Shown here piece after piece: positions 1-6,227 of a stretch of 18,342 nt of DNA. Position 1 is the stretch's first letter. Each line of letters opens with the position of its first letter. The notes under the pieces were generated by a model. It was not told where the DNA came from, searched no databases, and saw only the letters and a list, made by a program, of their open reading frames with translations. This DNA is from DSAR01 sp034437315 (GTDB lineage Bacteria > Chloroflexota > Anaerolineae > B4-G1). A program made the position numbers and the translations under genes. Where the stretch lies: positions 1 to 18,342 of the forward strand of contig DAOTUC010000273.1 in assembly GCA_034437315.1 (NCBI GenBank), in the 5' to 3' direction.

Positions 1-8
1 CCCATCAT

Positions 9-105
9 AGACCCTAAAGGTTTCTGCGCTGGTTTTGATGGAAAAAGGTCATTGTTTAAGGCAAAAACGTTGTTTGCGCGGCCTTGAGCAAAACCTTTAG
101 GGTCT
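9..105. repeat. Short element with 15-bp perfect terminal inverted repeats
   Basis: AGACCCTAAAGGTTT at 9-23 is exactly repeated in inverted orientation at 91-105, with 67 bp between. There is no coding capacity. It looks like a miniature dispersed intergenic element of the MITE or palindromic-repeat type. Dispersal elsewhere in the genome is inferred and cannot be seen from one copy. Confidence 0.6.
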
Positions 106-142
106 CGCCATGCGAAATCCCAGAGAACCGTTTAAATAAGCG

Positions 143-196
143 TTCGTAGTAGGCGACTTATCGCCTGAAAACGCGCTAACGCCGTTGCCTAGCGCG
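143..196 (+). repeat. TTCGTAGTA-plus-hairpins intergenic repeat, copy 1
   Basis: The 9-mer TTCGTAGTA (143-151) is followed by the stem-loop AGGCGA/TCGCCT (151-166) and then by CGCGCTA/TAGCGCG (172-196). The same 9-mer stands beside hairpins at two other intergenic sites in this window (reverse strand, 4348-4356 and 9237-9245). This suggests one repeat family with variable stems. Confidence 0.45.
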
Positions 197-328
197 CGCA
201 CTGGGCCTCAACTAAACCGTATTGCCCTTTGGCCGGGCCTCCCGGTAAGCTCCACTATAACTCAATCTGGGCAAAAGTAAAAGGCTGTGACCTGGCGTGA
301 AGAGGATGGGATTGTAGCGGGTCTATCC

Positions 329-784
329 TCACCGGTCCACCCCGTCGTCTTGGAATTGGAAGATGCTGCGCACCTTGGGCCAACTCAACACTCGCCAGAC
401 AACGGACATTAAGAGCAGTGAAAGCGCCAAATCCAGCGCCCAGGCCTGGCGCGCATAATCGCTGGCGTCGAAGAGCAGACGGTTGAGCCAGACGTGCGCC
501 TGGTAAAGCGTCGTCGTTGCCAACGTCCACCGCCGCCCCCAGGGACGGAAGCGAAGCAAGCCCGCCGCGCCCGCGACGAAGGCCCCGCCCCAGAAGAAGC
601 CCATACCCATCAAATATCCCCACGAGAGCGGGAGCGTCTTCGATAAATTGGGCAAGCGTCGCTGATACTGCCAGGCCAGCGCGCCGCGCGCCAGGTTCGC
701 CAATCCCAAGGCCAGTAGCATGAGCGCCAGAGTTGCGACCCACTTCTGGGGCGTGGTCAACCGTCGTTTTTTGCGTCGCGCCAT
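329..784 (-). CDS. Small four-helix membrane protein of unknown function
   Basis: The 151-residue protein is not recognised as a named family. It begins with a basic cluster (MARRKKRRLTTPQK) followed by about four hydrophobic helices near residues 15-35, 53-77, 85-105 and 113-130, and ends in a short charged tail. The positive-inside rule suggests a cytoplasmic N-terminus. It starts with ATG 44 bp downstream of the dehydrogenase stop and has no strong Shine-Dalgarno sequence close to the ATG, so it is probably read from the dehydrogenase transcript. Several Trp and Arg residues sit at the helix borders (for example RPWGRRW near 80-86), as is usual for a small inner-membrane protein. No signal peptide, catalytic motif or cysteine is seen. 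No function is assigned. The long ORF with a good membrane pattern supports a real gene. Confidence 0.7.
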   Translation of the reverse strand: MARRKKRRLTTPQKWVATLALMLLALGLANLARGALAWQYQRRLPNLSKTLPLSWGYLMGMGFFWGGAFVAGAAGLLRFRPWGRRWTLATTTLYQAHVWLNRLLFDASDYARQAWALDLALSLLLMSVVWRVLSWPKVRSIFQFQDDGVDR

Positions 785-828
785 TTGCTTTGCGCTATTG
801 CGCCTCCGTCGATCGACTCAAGATACGC

Positions 829-1860
829 TTAAGGCTGGAGCACGATCTTGCCAAACTGTTCCCCTCGTTCGAGGATCTCGAAGGCCGCCCGGCCTTCGGA
901 CAGGGGCATCACCCGATCGATGACCGGTTTCAGCTTTCCGGCCCAGACCAGGCCCATCGCGTCCCGGAAATCCTGGCGCGCGCCCATCGTGGAACCGATC
1001 AGGCTGATCTGTTTGCCGAAGATGTAGCGGATGTCGAGTTCGGTCTTTGGGCCGGAGGTGTTGCCGACGATGACGATTCGTCCACCCCGGACCGCCGCCC
1101 GCATGCTGTGCGTCAGCGTCGCTTGCCCCACGTTGTCCACCACCACGTCCACGCCCCGCCGGTCGGTCATCTTGTAGAGCGTTTTGCTCCACAGGGGATC
1201 CGCCCGGTAGTTGAGCACGAAATCGGCGCCCAATTGGTGCGCTTTTTCCATTTTCTCCTCGGTGCTGGTCAGCGCGTAGACCGTCGCCCCGCTCAACTTG
1301 GCGATCTGAATCGCCATTGAGTTGACTCCGCCGCCGGCCCCGACGACGAGCACCGATTCGCCCGCCCGGAGCTTGGCCCGCTGGATGAGCATCCGCCAGG
1401 CGGTCAGGCTCACCAACAGCGGCGCGGCGGCTTTGGCGAAGTCCCAATCCTCCGGCATAGCCATCAGGTTGCCGGTCGGCGCCGTCACGTATTCCGCCTG
1501 CCCGCCCCGTATATCTTCGCCCAGAATGACGTAACCCGGGCTGAGGGAGTGCTCGCCCCGACGGGTGAATTCGTCCTCGACCGTCGTGATACCGGGATCG
1601 ATCACCACTCGTTGCCCGACCGTCCAATCATCGACGCCGTCTCCCAGGGCGGCGATCTCCCCGGCGACGTCGGCCCCGGTCCAATGGGGCATCTCCAGCT
1701 TCAACCCGGGCCATCCCTCTCGAATCCACACGTCCAGGTGATTGAGGGCGCAGGCCTGCACCCGGACCAACACCTCGCCGGGGCCTGGTTCCGGGTCGAC
1801 CACGTCGGTGTATTGTAACTGTTCCAACCCGCCATGTTCGTAGAAACAAAGCGCTTTCAT
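829..1860 (-). CDS. Medium-chain dehydrogenase/reductase (alcohol dehydrogenase-like, zinc ligands lost)
   Basis: The 343-residue protein has the MDR layout: a GroES-like catalytic domain (about 1-150), an NAD(P)-binding Rossmann domain with the glycine motif VVGAGGGVNSMAIQIAK (172-188), and a C-terminal return to the catalytic fold. It would oxidise or reduce a small alcohol, aldehyde or quinone with NAD(P)H; the substrate is not predictable. The catalytic-zinc cysteine is replaced in ALNHLD (38-43). The segment that normally carries four structural-zinc cysteines (GxxCGxCxxCxxGxxxxC) reads GITTVEDEFTRRGEHSLS (90-107), with Thr93, Asp96, Thr99 and Ser107 at the four cysteine positions. It should therefore work without zinc, like quinone oxidoreductases. 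The ATG has a good upstream AAAGGAG. The membrane protein gene follows 44 bp downstream in the same direction. Confidence 0.88.
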   Translation of the reverse strand: MKALCFYEHGGLEQLQYTDVVDPEPGPGEVLVRVQACALNHLDVWIREGWPGLKLEMPHWTGADVAGEIAALGDGVDDWTVGQRVVIDPGITTVEDEFTRRGEHSLSPGYVILGEDIRGGQAEYVTAPTGNLMAMPEDWDFAKAAAPLLVSLTAWRMLIQRAKLRAGESVLVVGAGGGVNSMAIQIAKLSGATVYALTSTEEKMEKAHQLGADFVLNYRADPLWSKTLYKMTDRRGVDVVVDNVGQATLTHSMRAAVRGGRIVIVGNTSGPKTELDIRYIFGKQISLIGSTMGARQDFRDAMGLVWAGKLKPVIDRVMPLSEGRAAFEILERGEQFGKIVLQP

Positions 1861-1949
1861 CCTGTGTCTCCTTTCGACGCTACTTTATTCATTCAGCAAT
1901 TGTACCATTACGTGATGTCTGACTCGACAATGGCATATTGACTTCAGAA

Positions 1950-1978
1950 ATCTGAGATCAGCTAATGCGCCTTGTCAA
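1950..1978 (-). promoter_or_regulatory. Candidate promoter for the dehydrogenase gene
   Basis: On the minus strand a perfect TTGACA (1973-1978) stands 17 bp from TCAGAT (1950-1955), which is a poor -10. A perfect TATAAT is also present at 1993-1998 but lacks a recognisable -35 at the right distance. Either could serve the dehydrogenase, because the ribosomal transcript should end at the terminator just upstream. Confidence 0.3.
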
Positions 1979-2027
1979 GCTGGTGATCGTTCATTATAGG
2001 GATTTTAACATTGAATCGACATTCCCA

Positions 2028-2065
2028 CAAAACACGAGGCCGCCTCAATCGAGGCGGCCTCGTGT
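2028..2065 (-). terminator. Rho-independent terminator of the ribosomal operon
   Basis: A perfect 15-bp GC-rich stem (2032-2046 with 2051-2065) with a 4-base loop is followed, on the minus strand, by a short T run. It lies 38 bp after the rplL stop. It marks the end of the operon, where rpoB would follow in many bacteria. Confidence 0.9.
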
Positions 2066-2102
2066 AGCAAACTGATGAAGCGCAAGCAAAACTGTTCGAT
2101 GA

Positions 2103-2480
2103 CTACGCCAGTTCGACGACTGCGCCAGCCTCTTCCAGCGTGGTCTTGGCGTCCTCGGCGGCGTCCTTGCCCACACCTTCTAACACCGGGTTGGGCGCGC
2201 CGTCGACCAATTCCTTCGCTTCTCGCAAGCCCAGTGCGGTCAGCGTGCGCACCGCCTTGATGACCTGAATCTTCTTGGGGCCGATTTCCTTGAGGACGAC
2301 GTCGAATTCAGTCTTCTCTTCCTCTTCCTCGGCCGCCGCGGCTGCCGAGGGCATAGCGGCCATTGCCATCGGCGCCGCTGCGCTCACACCAAGCTTTTCC
2401 TCTAACATACTAACGAGTTCTGAAGCTTCCAACAATGAAAGCTCGCTAATCTGCTCAACGATCTTTTCTAGATCTGCCAT
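2103..2480 (-). CDS. rplL: 50S ribosomal protein L7/L12
   Basis: This is the acidic stalk protein that recruits and activates translation GTPases; it binds as dimers to the C-terminal tail of L10. The 125 residues are the normal length. They comprise an N-terminal dimerisation helix pair (1-33, MADLEKIVEQISELSLLEA), an Ala/Met/Glu-rich flexible hinge (about 34-56) and the globular factor-binding domain from KTEFDVVLKEIG (56 onward), with the conserved KIQVIKAVR and GLREAKELVDGAP stretches. A strong AGGAGG lies 8 bp before the ATG, consistent with the high synthesis rate this multi-copy protein needs. It is 53 bp downstream of rplJ and is the last gene of the operon. Confidence 0.98.
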   Translation of the reverse strand: MADLEKIVEQISELSLLEASELVSMLEEKLGVSAAAPMAMAAMPSAAAAAEEEEEKTEFDVVLKEIGPKKIQVIKAVRTLTALGLREAKELVDGAPNPVLEGVGKDAAEDAKTTLEEAGAVVELA

Positions 2481-2533
2481 ATTATGTCCCTCCTGACAAA
2501 GTTTACTGATTTCTTTTTAAGACTCAATAGGGG

Positions 2534-3109
2534 CTAAGCAGCCTCGGGCGCCGCTTCTGCCGGCGCGCCGGCGCTTCCTGCTTCCTCTAACTTATCCACG
2601 TAGGCTTGCAAAACGTTGAGAACCTGTCGAATGCCGCTGGCGACGACGCCTACTACCTGGCTGGCCGGGGCGTTGATCGTGCCCAGTACATGGCCCAGGA
2701 GCGCCTCGCGCGGGGGCAAGCTTGCAATCGCGTTGATTTGCTCGGTTGAAACGACGTCCGCTTCGATCAGGCCGCCTTTGATCTTGAGGTGCTCCATTTC
2801 CTTGACCGAGTTCGTCAGCACCTTGGCGACCGGCGGCAGTTCATCGTAATAGAAACTGATGGCTGTCGGTCCGATCAACCATTCATCCGGGAGCGGTTGC
2901 TCCAGTTCTTGGAGCGCCAACAGGAACAGGCGATTTTTGATGACCTGAAACTGGCTGTTCAAAGGTCGCATCTGTTCTCTGATCGCGCTCATCTCGTTGA
3001 CGCTGAGACCGCGATAATCGACCAGGATCGCGCCCTGGCTCTGCTTTAATTGCTCAATGTAAGATTCAACGAGTTCGACTTTTTGCTCTTTGGAAATCGC
3101 CAAGCTCAT
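2534..3109 (-). CDS. rplJ: 50S ribosomal protein L10
   Basis: L10 anchors the L7/L12 dimers to 23S rRNA and forms the base of the ribosomal stalk. The protein is 191 residues, slightly longer than the common 165-180 because of an Ala/Glu-rich tail (AGAPAEAAPEAA, the last 12 residues or so). The N-terminal part, MSLAISKEQKVELVESYIEQL then GAILVDYRGLSVNEMSAIR, is typical, as is the conserved ALLGHVLGTINAPASQVVGVV region. The ATG is directly preceded by AAGGAGGTGA, a full-length match to the anti-Shine-Dalgarno sequence. A long leader with an L10-binding fold and an attenuator precedes it, so expression of rplJ and rplL is probably autoregulated by the L10-L12 complex. Confidence 0.98.
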   Translation of the reverse strand: MSLAISKEQKVELVESYIEQLKQSQGAILVDYRGLSVNEMSAIREQMRPLNSQFQVIKNRLFLLALQELEQPLPDEWLIGPTAISFYYDELPPVAKVLTNSVKEMEHLKIKGGLIEADVVSTEQINAIASLPPREALLGHVLGTINAPASQVVGVVASGIRQVLNVLQAYVDKLEEAGSAGAPAEAAPEAA

Positions 3110-3160
3110 TCACCTCCTTCTTTTTTCAGGATGTATCCATTGTAAAGCAACGCGCCATAC

Positions 3161-3191
3161 AAAAACCCCTGCGCCGAAGCCGACGCAGGGG
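3161..3191 (-). terminator. Attenuator hairpin in the rplJ leader
   Basis: On the minus strand CCCCTGCG (3184-3191) pairs with CGCAGGGG (3166-3173) around a 10-base loop, followed by TTTTT. It is a textbook intrinsic terminator placed 51 bp before the rplJ start and directly after the L10 leader fold, so it is best read as a regulated attenuator. Confidence 0.85.
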
Positions 3192-3224
3192 ATCATTTTA
3201 GTCAGACGCTCGTAAGCGTTGGTC

Positions 3225-3297
3225 TAAATTCCCTAGCCTCGGCGGGCAGAATTAAGCGCTTTTACCGCGCGCCTGCTGTCTACGGCGACAGGTTCTT
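3225..3297 (-). promoter_or_regulatory. Ribosomal protein L10 leader
   Basis: On the minus strand the region contains CCTGTCGCCGTAGACAGCAGG (approximately 3273-3293), then CTTAAT, then CTGCCCGCCGAGG (3237-3249). These are the conserved pieces of the bacterial L10 leader RNA, which binds L10-(L12)4 and represses rplJL expression. A small ACGCT/AGCGT stem (3207-3220) and the attenuator follow. The match is from memory of the family consensus and was not scored. Confidence 0.85.
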
Positions 3298-3334
3298 TCA
3301 ACTTGGAGAGAAAGTTCGGACTAGTGGTCTCTCC

Positions 3335-3481
3335 CATAAATTCTTGGGGTAAAGACTTCCGAAGTCTTCTGACTCATTCTGAAGAAGGCTTGCCTCTCTA
3401 TCAGGCCAGAACATCGTTTATCGATCCTAAGCACCTTCAAGACTTCGGAAGTCTAAATGAGCAATACCCTAAAAACTTATG
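3335..3481. repeat. MITE-like element between rplA and rplJ
   Basis: CATAAATTCTTGGGGTA (3335-3351) and the inverted copy of CATAAGTTTTTAGGGTA (3465-3481) form imperfect 17-bp ends with 14 matches. Just inside each end sits the palindrome AGACTTCNGAAGTCT (3353-3367 and 3440-3454). No coding sequence is enclosed. The element lies within the ribosomal operon, upstream of the L10 leader. Confidence 0.6.
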
Positions 3482-3491
3482 AAACGTACCA

Positions 3492-4211
3492 CTAGATCGA
3501 TACCTCCATTGATTGAGCGAGGGTCGGATCTACTTTGACCCCAGGCCCCATCGTGGATGTCACGACGATCTTACGAATGTATGTGCCTTTGGTGGCGGCC
3601 GGTCGGGCCTGGCGCACCGTATCGACCATCGCGGCGAAGTTGTCGACCAGTTTTTCCAGGGGGAAGCTGACCTTCCCGATGGGGGTGTGTAAGTTCGCCC
3701 CTTTGTCGATGCGGAACTCAAGGCGCCCGGCCTTGGTCTCTTTGATAAGATCGGGCAGCGCGTCCGCCGGCGTGATCGTCCCGGCCTTGGGGTTAGGCAT
3801 CAAACCACGAGGCCCTAGGATACGGCCCAGACGGCCTACCTTCCCCATCATCTCCGGAATTGCGATGGCAATGTCAAAATCGGTCCATCCATCCTGAATC
3901 TTCTGTAACCATTCATCATCCGAGGCGACATAGTCGGCCCCGGCCTCTTCGGCCATTTTTGCGGCCTCTCCCTCGGCAAAGACGAGGACCTTCACGTCCT
4001 TGCCCAATCCGTGCGGCAATAGGATGACCCCACGCACTTGCTGATTGGCGTGGCGCGGGTCGACCCCTAGCCGGAAATGGGTCTCGACCGTCTCATCGAA
4101 AGAGGCGTAGCTGGTTTCTTTGACCAGTTCCAACGCCTCCTTTGGGGGATAGAGCCGATGCCGATCTATGTTCTCAAACGCTTCCAGGTATTTTCGTCCA
4201 CCTCTTACCAT
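3492..4211 (-). CDS. rplA: 50S ribosomal protein L1
   Basis: L1 binds 23S rRNA at the mobile L1 stalk and helps release deacylated tRNA; in many bacteria it also represses its own operon. An upstream ATG exists at 4262, but the start chosen is 4211 because AAGGAGG lies four bases before it and the protein then begins MVRGGRKYLEAFENIDRH, matching the normal L1 N-terminus; this gives 239 residues. Conserved L1 features are GVILLPHGLGKDVKVLVFAEGE, then GRLGRILGPRGLMPNPKAGT, and the C-terminal TSTMGPGVKVD. It lies 204 bp after rplK, and the gap is filled by a repeat element. Confidence 0.97.
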   Translation of the reverse strand: MVRGGRKYLEAFENIDRHRLYPPKEALELVKETSYASFDETVETHFRLGVDPRHANQQVRGVILLPHGLGKDVKVLVFAEGEAAKMAEEAGADYVASDDEWLQKIQDGWTDFDIAIAIPEMMGKVGRLGRILGPRGLMPNPKAGTITPADALPDLIKETKAGRLEFRIDKGANLHTPIGKVSFPLEKLVDNFAAMVDTVRQARPAATKGTYIRKIVVTSTMGPGVKVDPTLAQSMEVSI

Positions 4212-4274
4212 AATTCCTCCTTCGTGGTGCCAACGGGCCGGTCGCCCTCCCACGATATGCACAAGAATGAAATA

Positions 4275-4386
4275 ATGTATCTTCTCAATAATTCGGGGAA
4301 TAGTTTGTAGTAACCGCTTCAGCGGTCATTTTGACGGCTAAAGCCGTTACTACGAACATTTCTCCCCTACTTTTTGAGAAGACACG
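4275..4386. repeat. Nested palindromic element between rplK and rplA
   Basis: The outer arms are TCTTCTCAA-N6-GGGG (starting at 4280) and its inverted copy (4363-4381). The inner arms are GTAGTAACCGCTTCAGCGGT (4307-4326) and, inverted, GTAGTAACGGCTTTAGCCGT (4334-4353), with 17 of 20 matches and 7 bp between them. Each inner arm is itself a palindrome (ACCGCT/AGCGGT and ACGGCT/AGCCGT), so the transcript could form a double hairpin. Nothing is encoded. Confidence 0.65.
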
Positions 4387-4415
4387 AAATAATGATGGAC
4401 CGATCCAGGTTGGAA

Positions 4416-4838
4416 TCAGTCCGTGATCGTAATGCCCATACTTCGGGCCGTGCCCTCAATCTGGCGCATAGCCCCTTCGATGTTGATCGCGTTCAGGTCT
4501 TTCATCTTCGTCTCGGCGATTTCTTTCAGTTGATCGCGTGTGATACTCCCGACTTTATCGCGGTTAGGTTCGCCGGAGCCCTTCTCGGCGCCCGCGGCCT
4601 TGCGCAGAAGATCCGGCGTCGGCGGCGTCTTGAGCAAAAAATTGAACGACCCATCGTGATAGATGGTGATCTCTGCCGGGATGATGTTCCCTATCTGGCT
4701 GGAAGTGCGGGCGTTGTATTCCTTACAAAATTGCATCAGGTTGATGCCGTGCTGCGCCAACGCGGGCCCCACCGGCGGCGCAGGGTTCGCTTTCCCGGCC
4801 GGGATCTGTAATTTGACGATTGCCTTAACTTTCTTCAT
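4416..4838 (-). CDS. rplK: 50S ribosomal protein L11
   Basis: L11 binds the GTPase-associated region of 23S rRNA with the L10 stalk base, and takes part in factor-dependent GTP hydrolysis and the stringent response. The 140 residues are the standard length. The N-terminal domain has the classic KLQIPAGKANPAPPVGPALAQHG (9-31) followed by INLMQFCKEYN. The C-terminal RNA-binding domain contains FNFLLKTPPTPDLLRKAAG, VGSITRDQLKEIAETK, and the terminal IEGTARSMGI. The ATG is preceded by GGAG. It follows nusG by 139 bp; the gap holds a copy of the TCTTCTC repeat. Confidence 0.98.
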   Translation of the reverse strand: MKKVKAIVKLQIPAGKANPAPPVGPALAQHGINLMQFCKEYNARTSSQIGNIIPAEITIYHDGSFNFLLKTPPTPDLLRKAAGAEKGSGEPNRDKVGSITRDQLKEIAETKMKDLNAINIEGAMRQIEGTARSMGITITD

Positions 4839-4870
4839 CTTTCTCCATCCCCAATCAATTCGATATGTAT

Positions 4871-4899
4871 ATGTATCTTCTCGGAAAGTCGGGGTAAAG
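4871..4899 (+). repeat. Solitary copy of the TCTTCTC-GGGG repeat arm
   Basis: ATGTATCTTCTC (4871-4882) is identical to 4275-4286, and the following bases (CGGAAAGTCGGGGTAAAG) resemble the arm found at 4287-4299 and, inverted, at 4363-4381. It lies in the nusG-rplK gap. It may be a half element or a solo end. Confidence 0.5.
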
Positions 4900-4977
4900 T
4901 AGCGCGGAATGTGTGCAACCTTCGATTATCACCTTCCATCCATTACCCAGATTATGGAGCAGATACTGCGATATGGA

Positions 4978-5820
4978 CTACGTCTTTTCCACTTGCAAGA
5001 AATCGAGTTCGACTGGCGTCTCGCGGCCAAAGAACGAGACCATAACCCGTACTTTGGCCCGGTCCATGTCGATCTCGTCCACGACGCCAATAAATTCGTT
5101 GAACGGCCCATCGACAATGCGCACCTTTTGACCTGGTTTGAACGTGACCTTGATCTTGGGCGCTTCGGATTCCATCCGGTGCATGATGGATTGCACTTCT
5201 TCGGCGCGCAACGGTGTTGGATCGTTCCCCATTCCCACAAACCCGGTGACGCCCGGTGTATTGCGCACGACGAACCAGGAGTCATCTGTCAATCTCATCT
5301 GTACCAGGATGTAACCTGGGAAGACTCTCCGCTCAATGACCCGCCGTTTGCCGTCCCGTACTTCCATCTCGTCTTCCGTGGGAATGACCACCTGGAAAAT
5401 CAGGTCCTCCATCTGCATTGAGTCAATGCGTTGTTCGAGGTTGTGTTTGACCTTTTTCTCGTAACCGGAGTAGCAGTGGATGACGTACCATTCCCGGTCA
5501 TCATCTAGCGCGGGTCGTTCTTCTTCGGTTTCGAGCGTGGATTCCTGAGCGTTTTCTGTCTCACCAATTTCGCCGGCCTCATCAGCAATCTCAACAGAGG
5601 CCTCATCAGCAATCTCAACAGAGGCCTCGTCGTTGGCTTGCAAGTCCTCACCTTCCGGTTCTGGCGACGCACCGGCGTCCGCAGCGACGGGTGTGGTAGT
5701 TTCAGTCGCCGTTCCGTCTTCTGAGGTCTCGGTGATTGTCATCTGTTCTGTGGTCTCAGCTTCAACCTCAGGTTCAATCTCAGATTCAATCTCAGTTTTC
5801 AACTCATCGGAGGACATCAT
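4978..5820 (-). CDS. nusG: Transcription termination/antitermination factor NusG with long acidic N-terminal extension
   Basis: NusG binds RNA polymerase through its NGN domain and couples it to Rho or ribosomal S10 through its KOW domain. The NGN domain starts at REWYVIHCYSGYEKKVKHNLE (109 onward) and includes RRVFPGYILVQM (164-175). The KOW domain covers about 227-278 (FKPGQKVRIVDGPFNEFIGVV). Before this lie about 108 extra residues, nearly all Glu, Asp, Thr, Ser and Ala, probably disordered. Acidic extensions are known on NusG of some high-GC bacteria; the normal enterobacterial protein is about 180 residues. The extension carries a perfect 8-residue duplication (DEASVEIA twice, about 64-79) from a 24-bp tandem repeat. 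The start is ATG-ATG, one base after the secE stop, so translation is probably coupled. Confidence 0.96.
   Translation of the reverse strand: MMSSDELKTEIESEIEPEVEAETTEQMTITETSEDGTATETTTPVAADAGASPEPEGEDLQANDEASVEIADEASVEIADEAGEIGETENAQESTLETEEERPALDDDREWYVIHCYSGYEKKVKHNLEQRIDSMQMEDLIFQVVIPTEDEMEVRDGKRRVIERRVFPGYILVQMRLTDDSWFVVRNTPGVTGFVGMGNDPTPLRAEEVQSIMHRMESEAPKIKVTFKPGQKVRIVDGPFNEFIGVVDEIDMDRAKVRVMVSFFGRETPVELDFLQVEKT
5576..5623. repeat. Perfect 24-bp tandem duplication inside nusG
   Basis: Two identical adjacent 24-bp units (5576-5599 and 5600-5623) encode the repeated DEASVEIA in the acidic extension of NusG. The unit is a multiple of three, so copy-number change would keep the frame. A partial third unit (GCCTCGTCG) follows. 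Confidence 0.95.
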
Positions 5821-5821
5821 T

Positions 5822-6133
5822 TTACACCATTCGTGTCGTCTGCTGGCTGAGAATCACGCCAGCGACCACGGCGACAACAAGAGCAACGACTAAAACGCCG
5901 ATAGCGATTGCGTTGCCGGTGATAATCCCTTCTAATTCTTTAGAGAACAATAAATCCAGGACGCTCAGCAGGAGAGCCATCGCGACGGTCACGAGCATCA
6001 CGATTTTCGTCAGATGCCATGCCTCTTCCATAGTCGGCCAGCGAACTCGACGTAACTCGGCCAACGTATCGCGCAAATAGCGTATGACGGCGTTTTCTTT
6101 TCTCGTTTTCTTCTTTTTCTTGTTCTTCGCCAC
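5822..6133 (-). CDS. secE: Preprotein translocase subunit SecE, with an extra C-terminal hydrophobic segment
   Basis: SecE clamps SecY in the inner-membrane protein channel. The 103-residue protein has a Lys-rich start (MAKNKKKKKTRK), the conserved amphipathic cytosolic helix with RYLRDTLAELRRVRWPTMEEA (18-38), and the essential transmembrane helix (about 41-63). A second hydrophobic stretch, NAIAIGVLVVALVVAVVAGVILS (about 74-96), follows; most single-helix SecE proteins end soon after the first helix. Initiation is at GTG with GGGGAG 9 bases upstream. No in-frame ATG precedes the conserved helix. It stands between tRNA-Trp and nusG, as in many bacteria. Confidence 0.95.
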   Translation of the reverse strand: MAKNKKKKKTRKENAVIRYLRDTLAELRRVRWPTMEEAWHLTKIVMLVTVAMALLLSVLDLLFSKELEGIITGNAIAIGVLVVALVVAVVAGVILSQQTTRMV

Positions 6134-6227
6134 GTTCTATGTCTCCCCAAGCCGCATAAAGCTGTTTCGCTTCGCGCGCTTGAATCTAAATTGCGATGCG
6201 CTCAATCAACCCGACTTCGTTCTACAT

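Larger units (their letters stand above)
1..328. other. Gene-free left edge with inverted repeats
   Basis: No convincing coding region is seen. The stretch carries a perfect 15-bp inverted repeat (9-23 and 91-105, listed separately), a hairpin AGGCGA-CTTA-TCGCCT at 151-166 preceded by TTCGTAGTA at 143-151, a further stem CGCGCTA/TAGCGCG at 172-178 and 190-196, and a small CCGGG/CCCGG stem at 233-245. The last lies downstream of the minus-strand gene ending at 329 but has no T-tract, so it is not a convincing terminator. Confidence 0.6.

Noticed and set aside
818..1627. A 269-codon minus-strand frame overlapping the dehydrogenase
   Set aside because: It is an out-of-frame reading of the dehydrogenase, Gly/Arg-rich and without any family motif; the dehydrogenase frame matches the MDR family throughout.
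2275..2496. Plus-strand frame antisense to rplL
   Set aside because: It mirrors the Glu/Ala-rich hinge of L7/L12 and shows Ser/Ala repeats only as a consequence; no independent support.
4212..4262. A 17-residue N-terminal extension of L1 from an upstream ATG
   Set aside because: The downstream ATG at 4211 has a strong AAGGAGG and gives the normal L1 N-terminus; the extension would run across that ribosome site.
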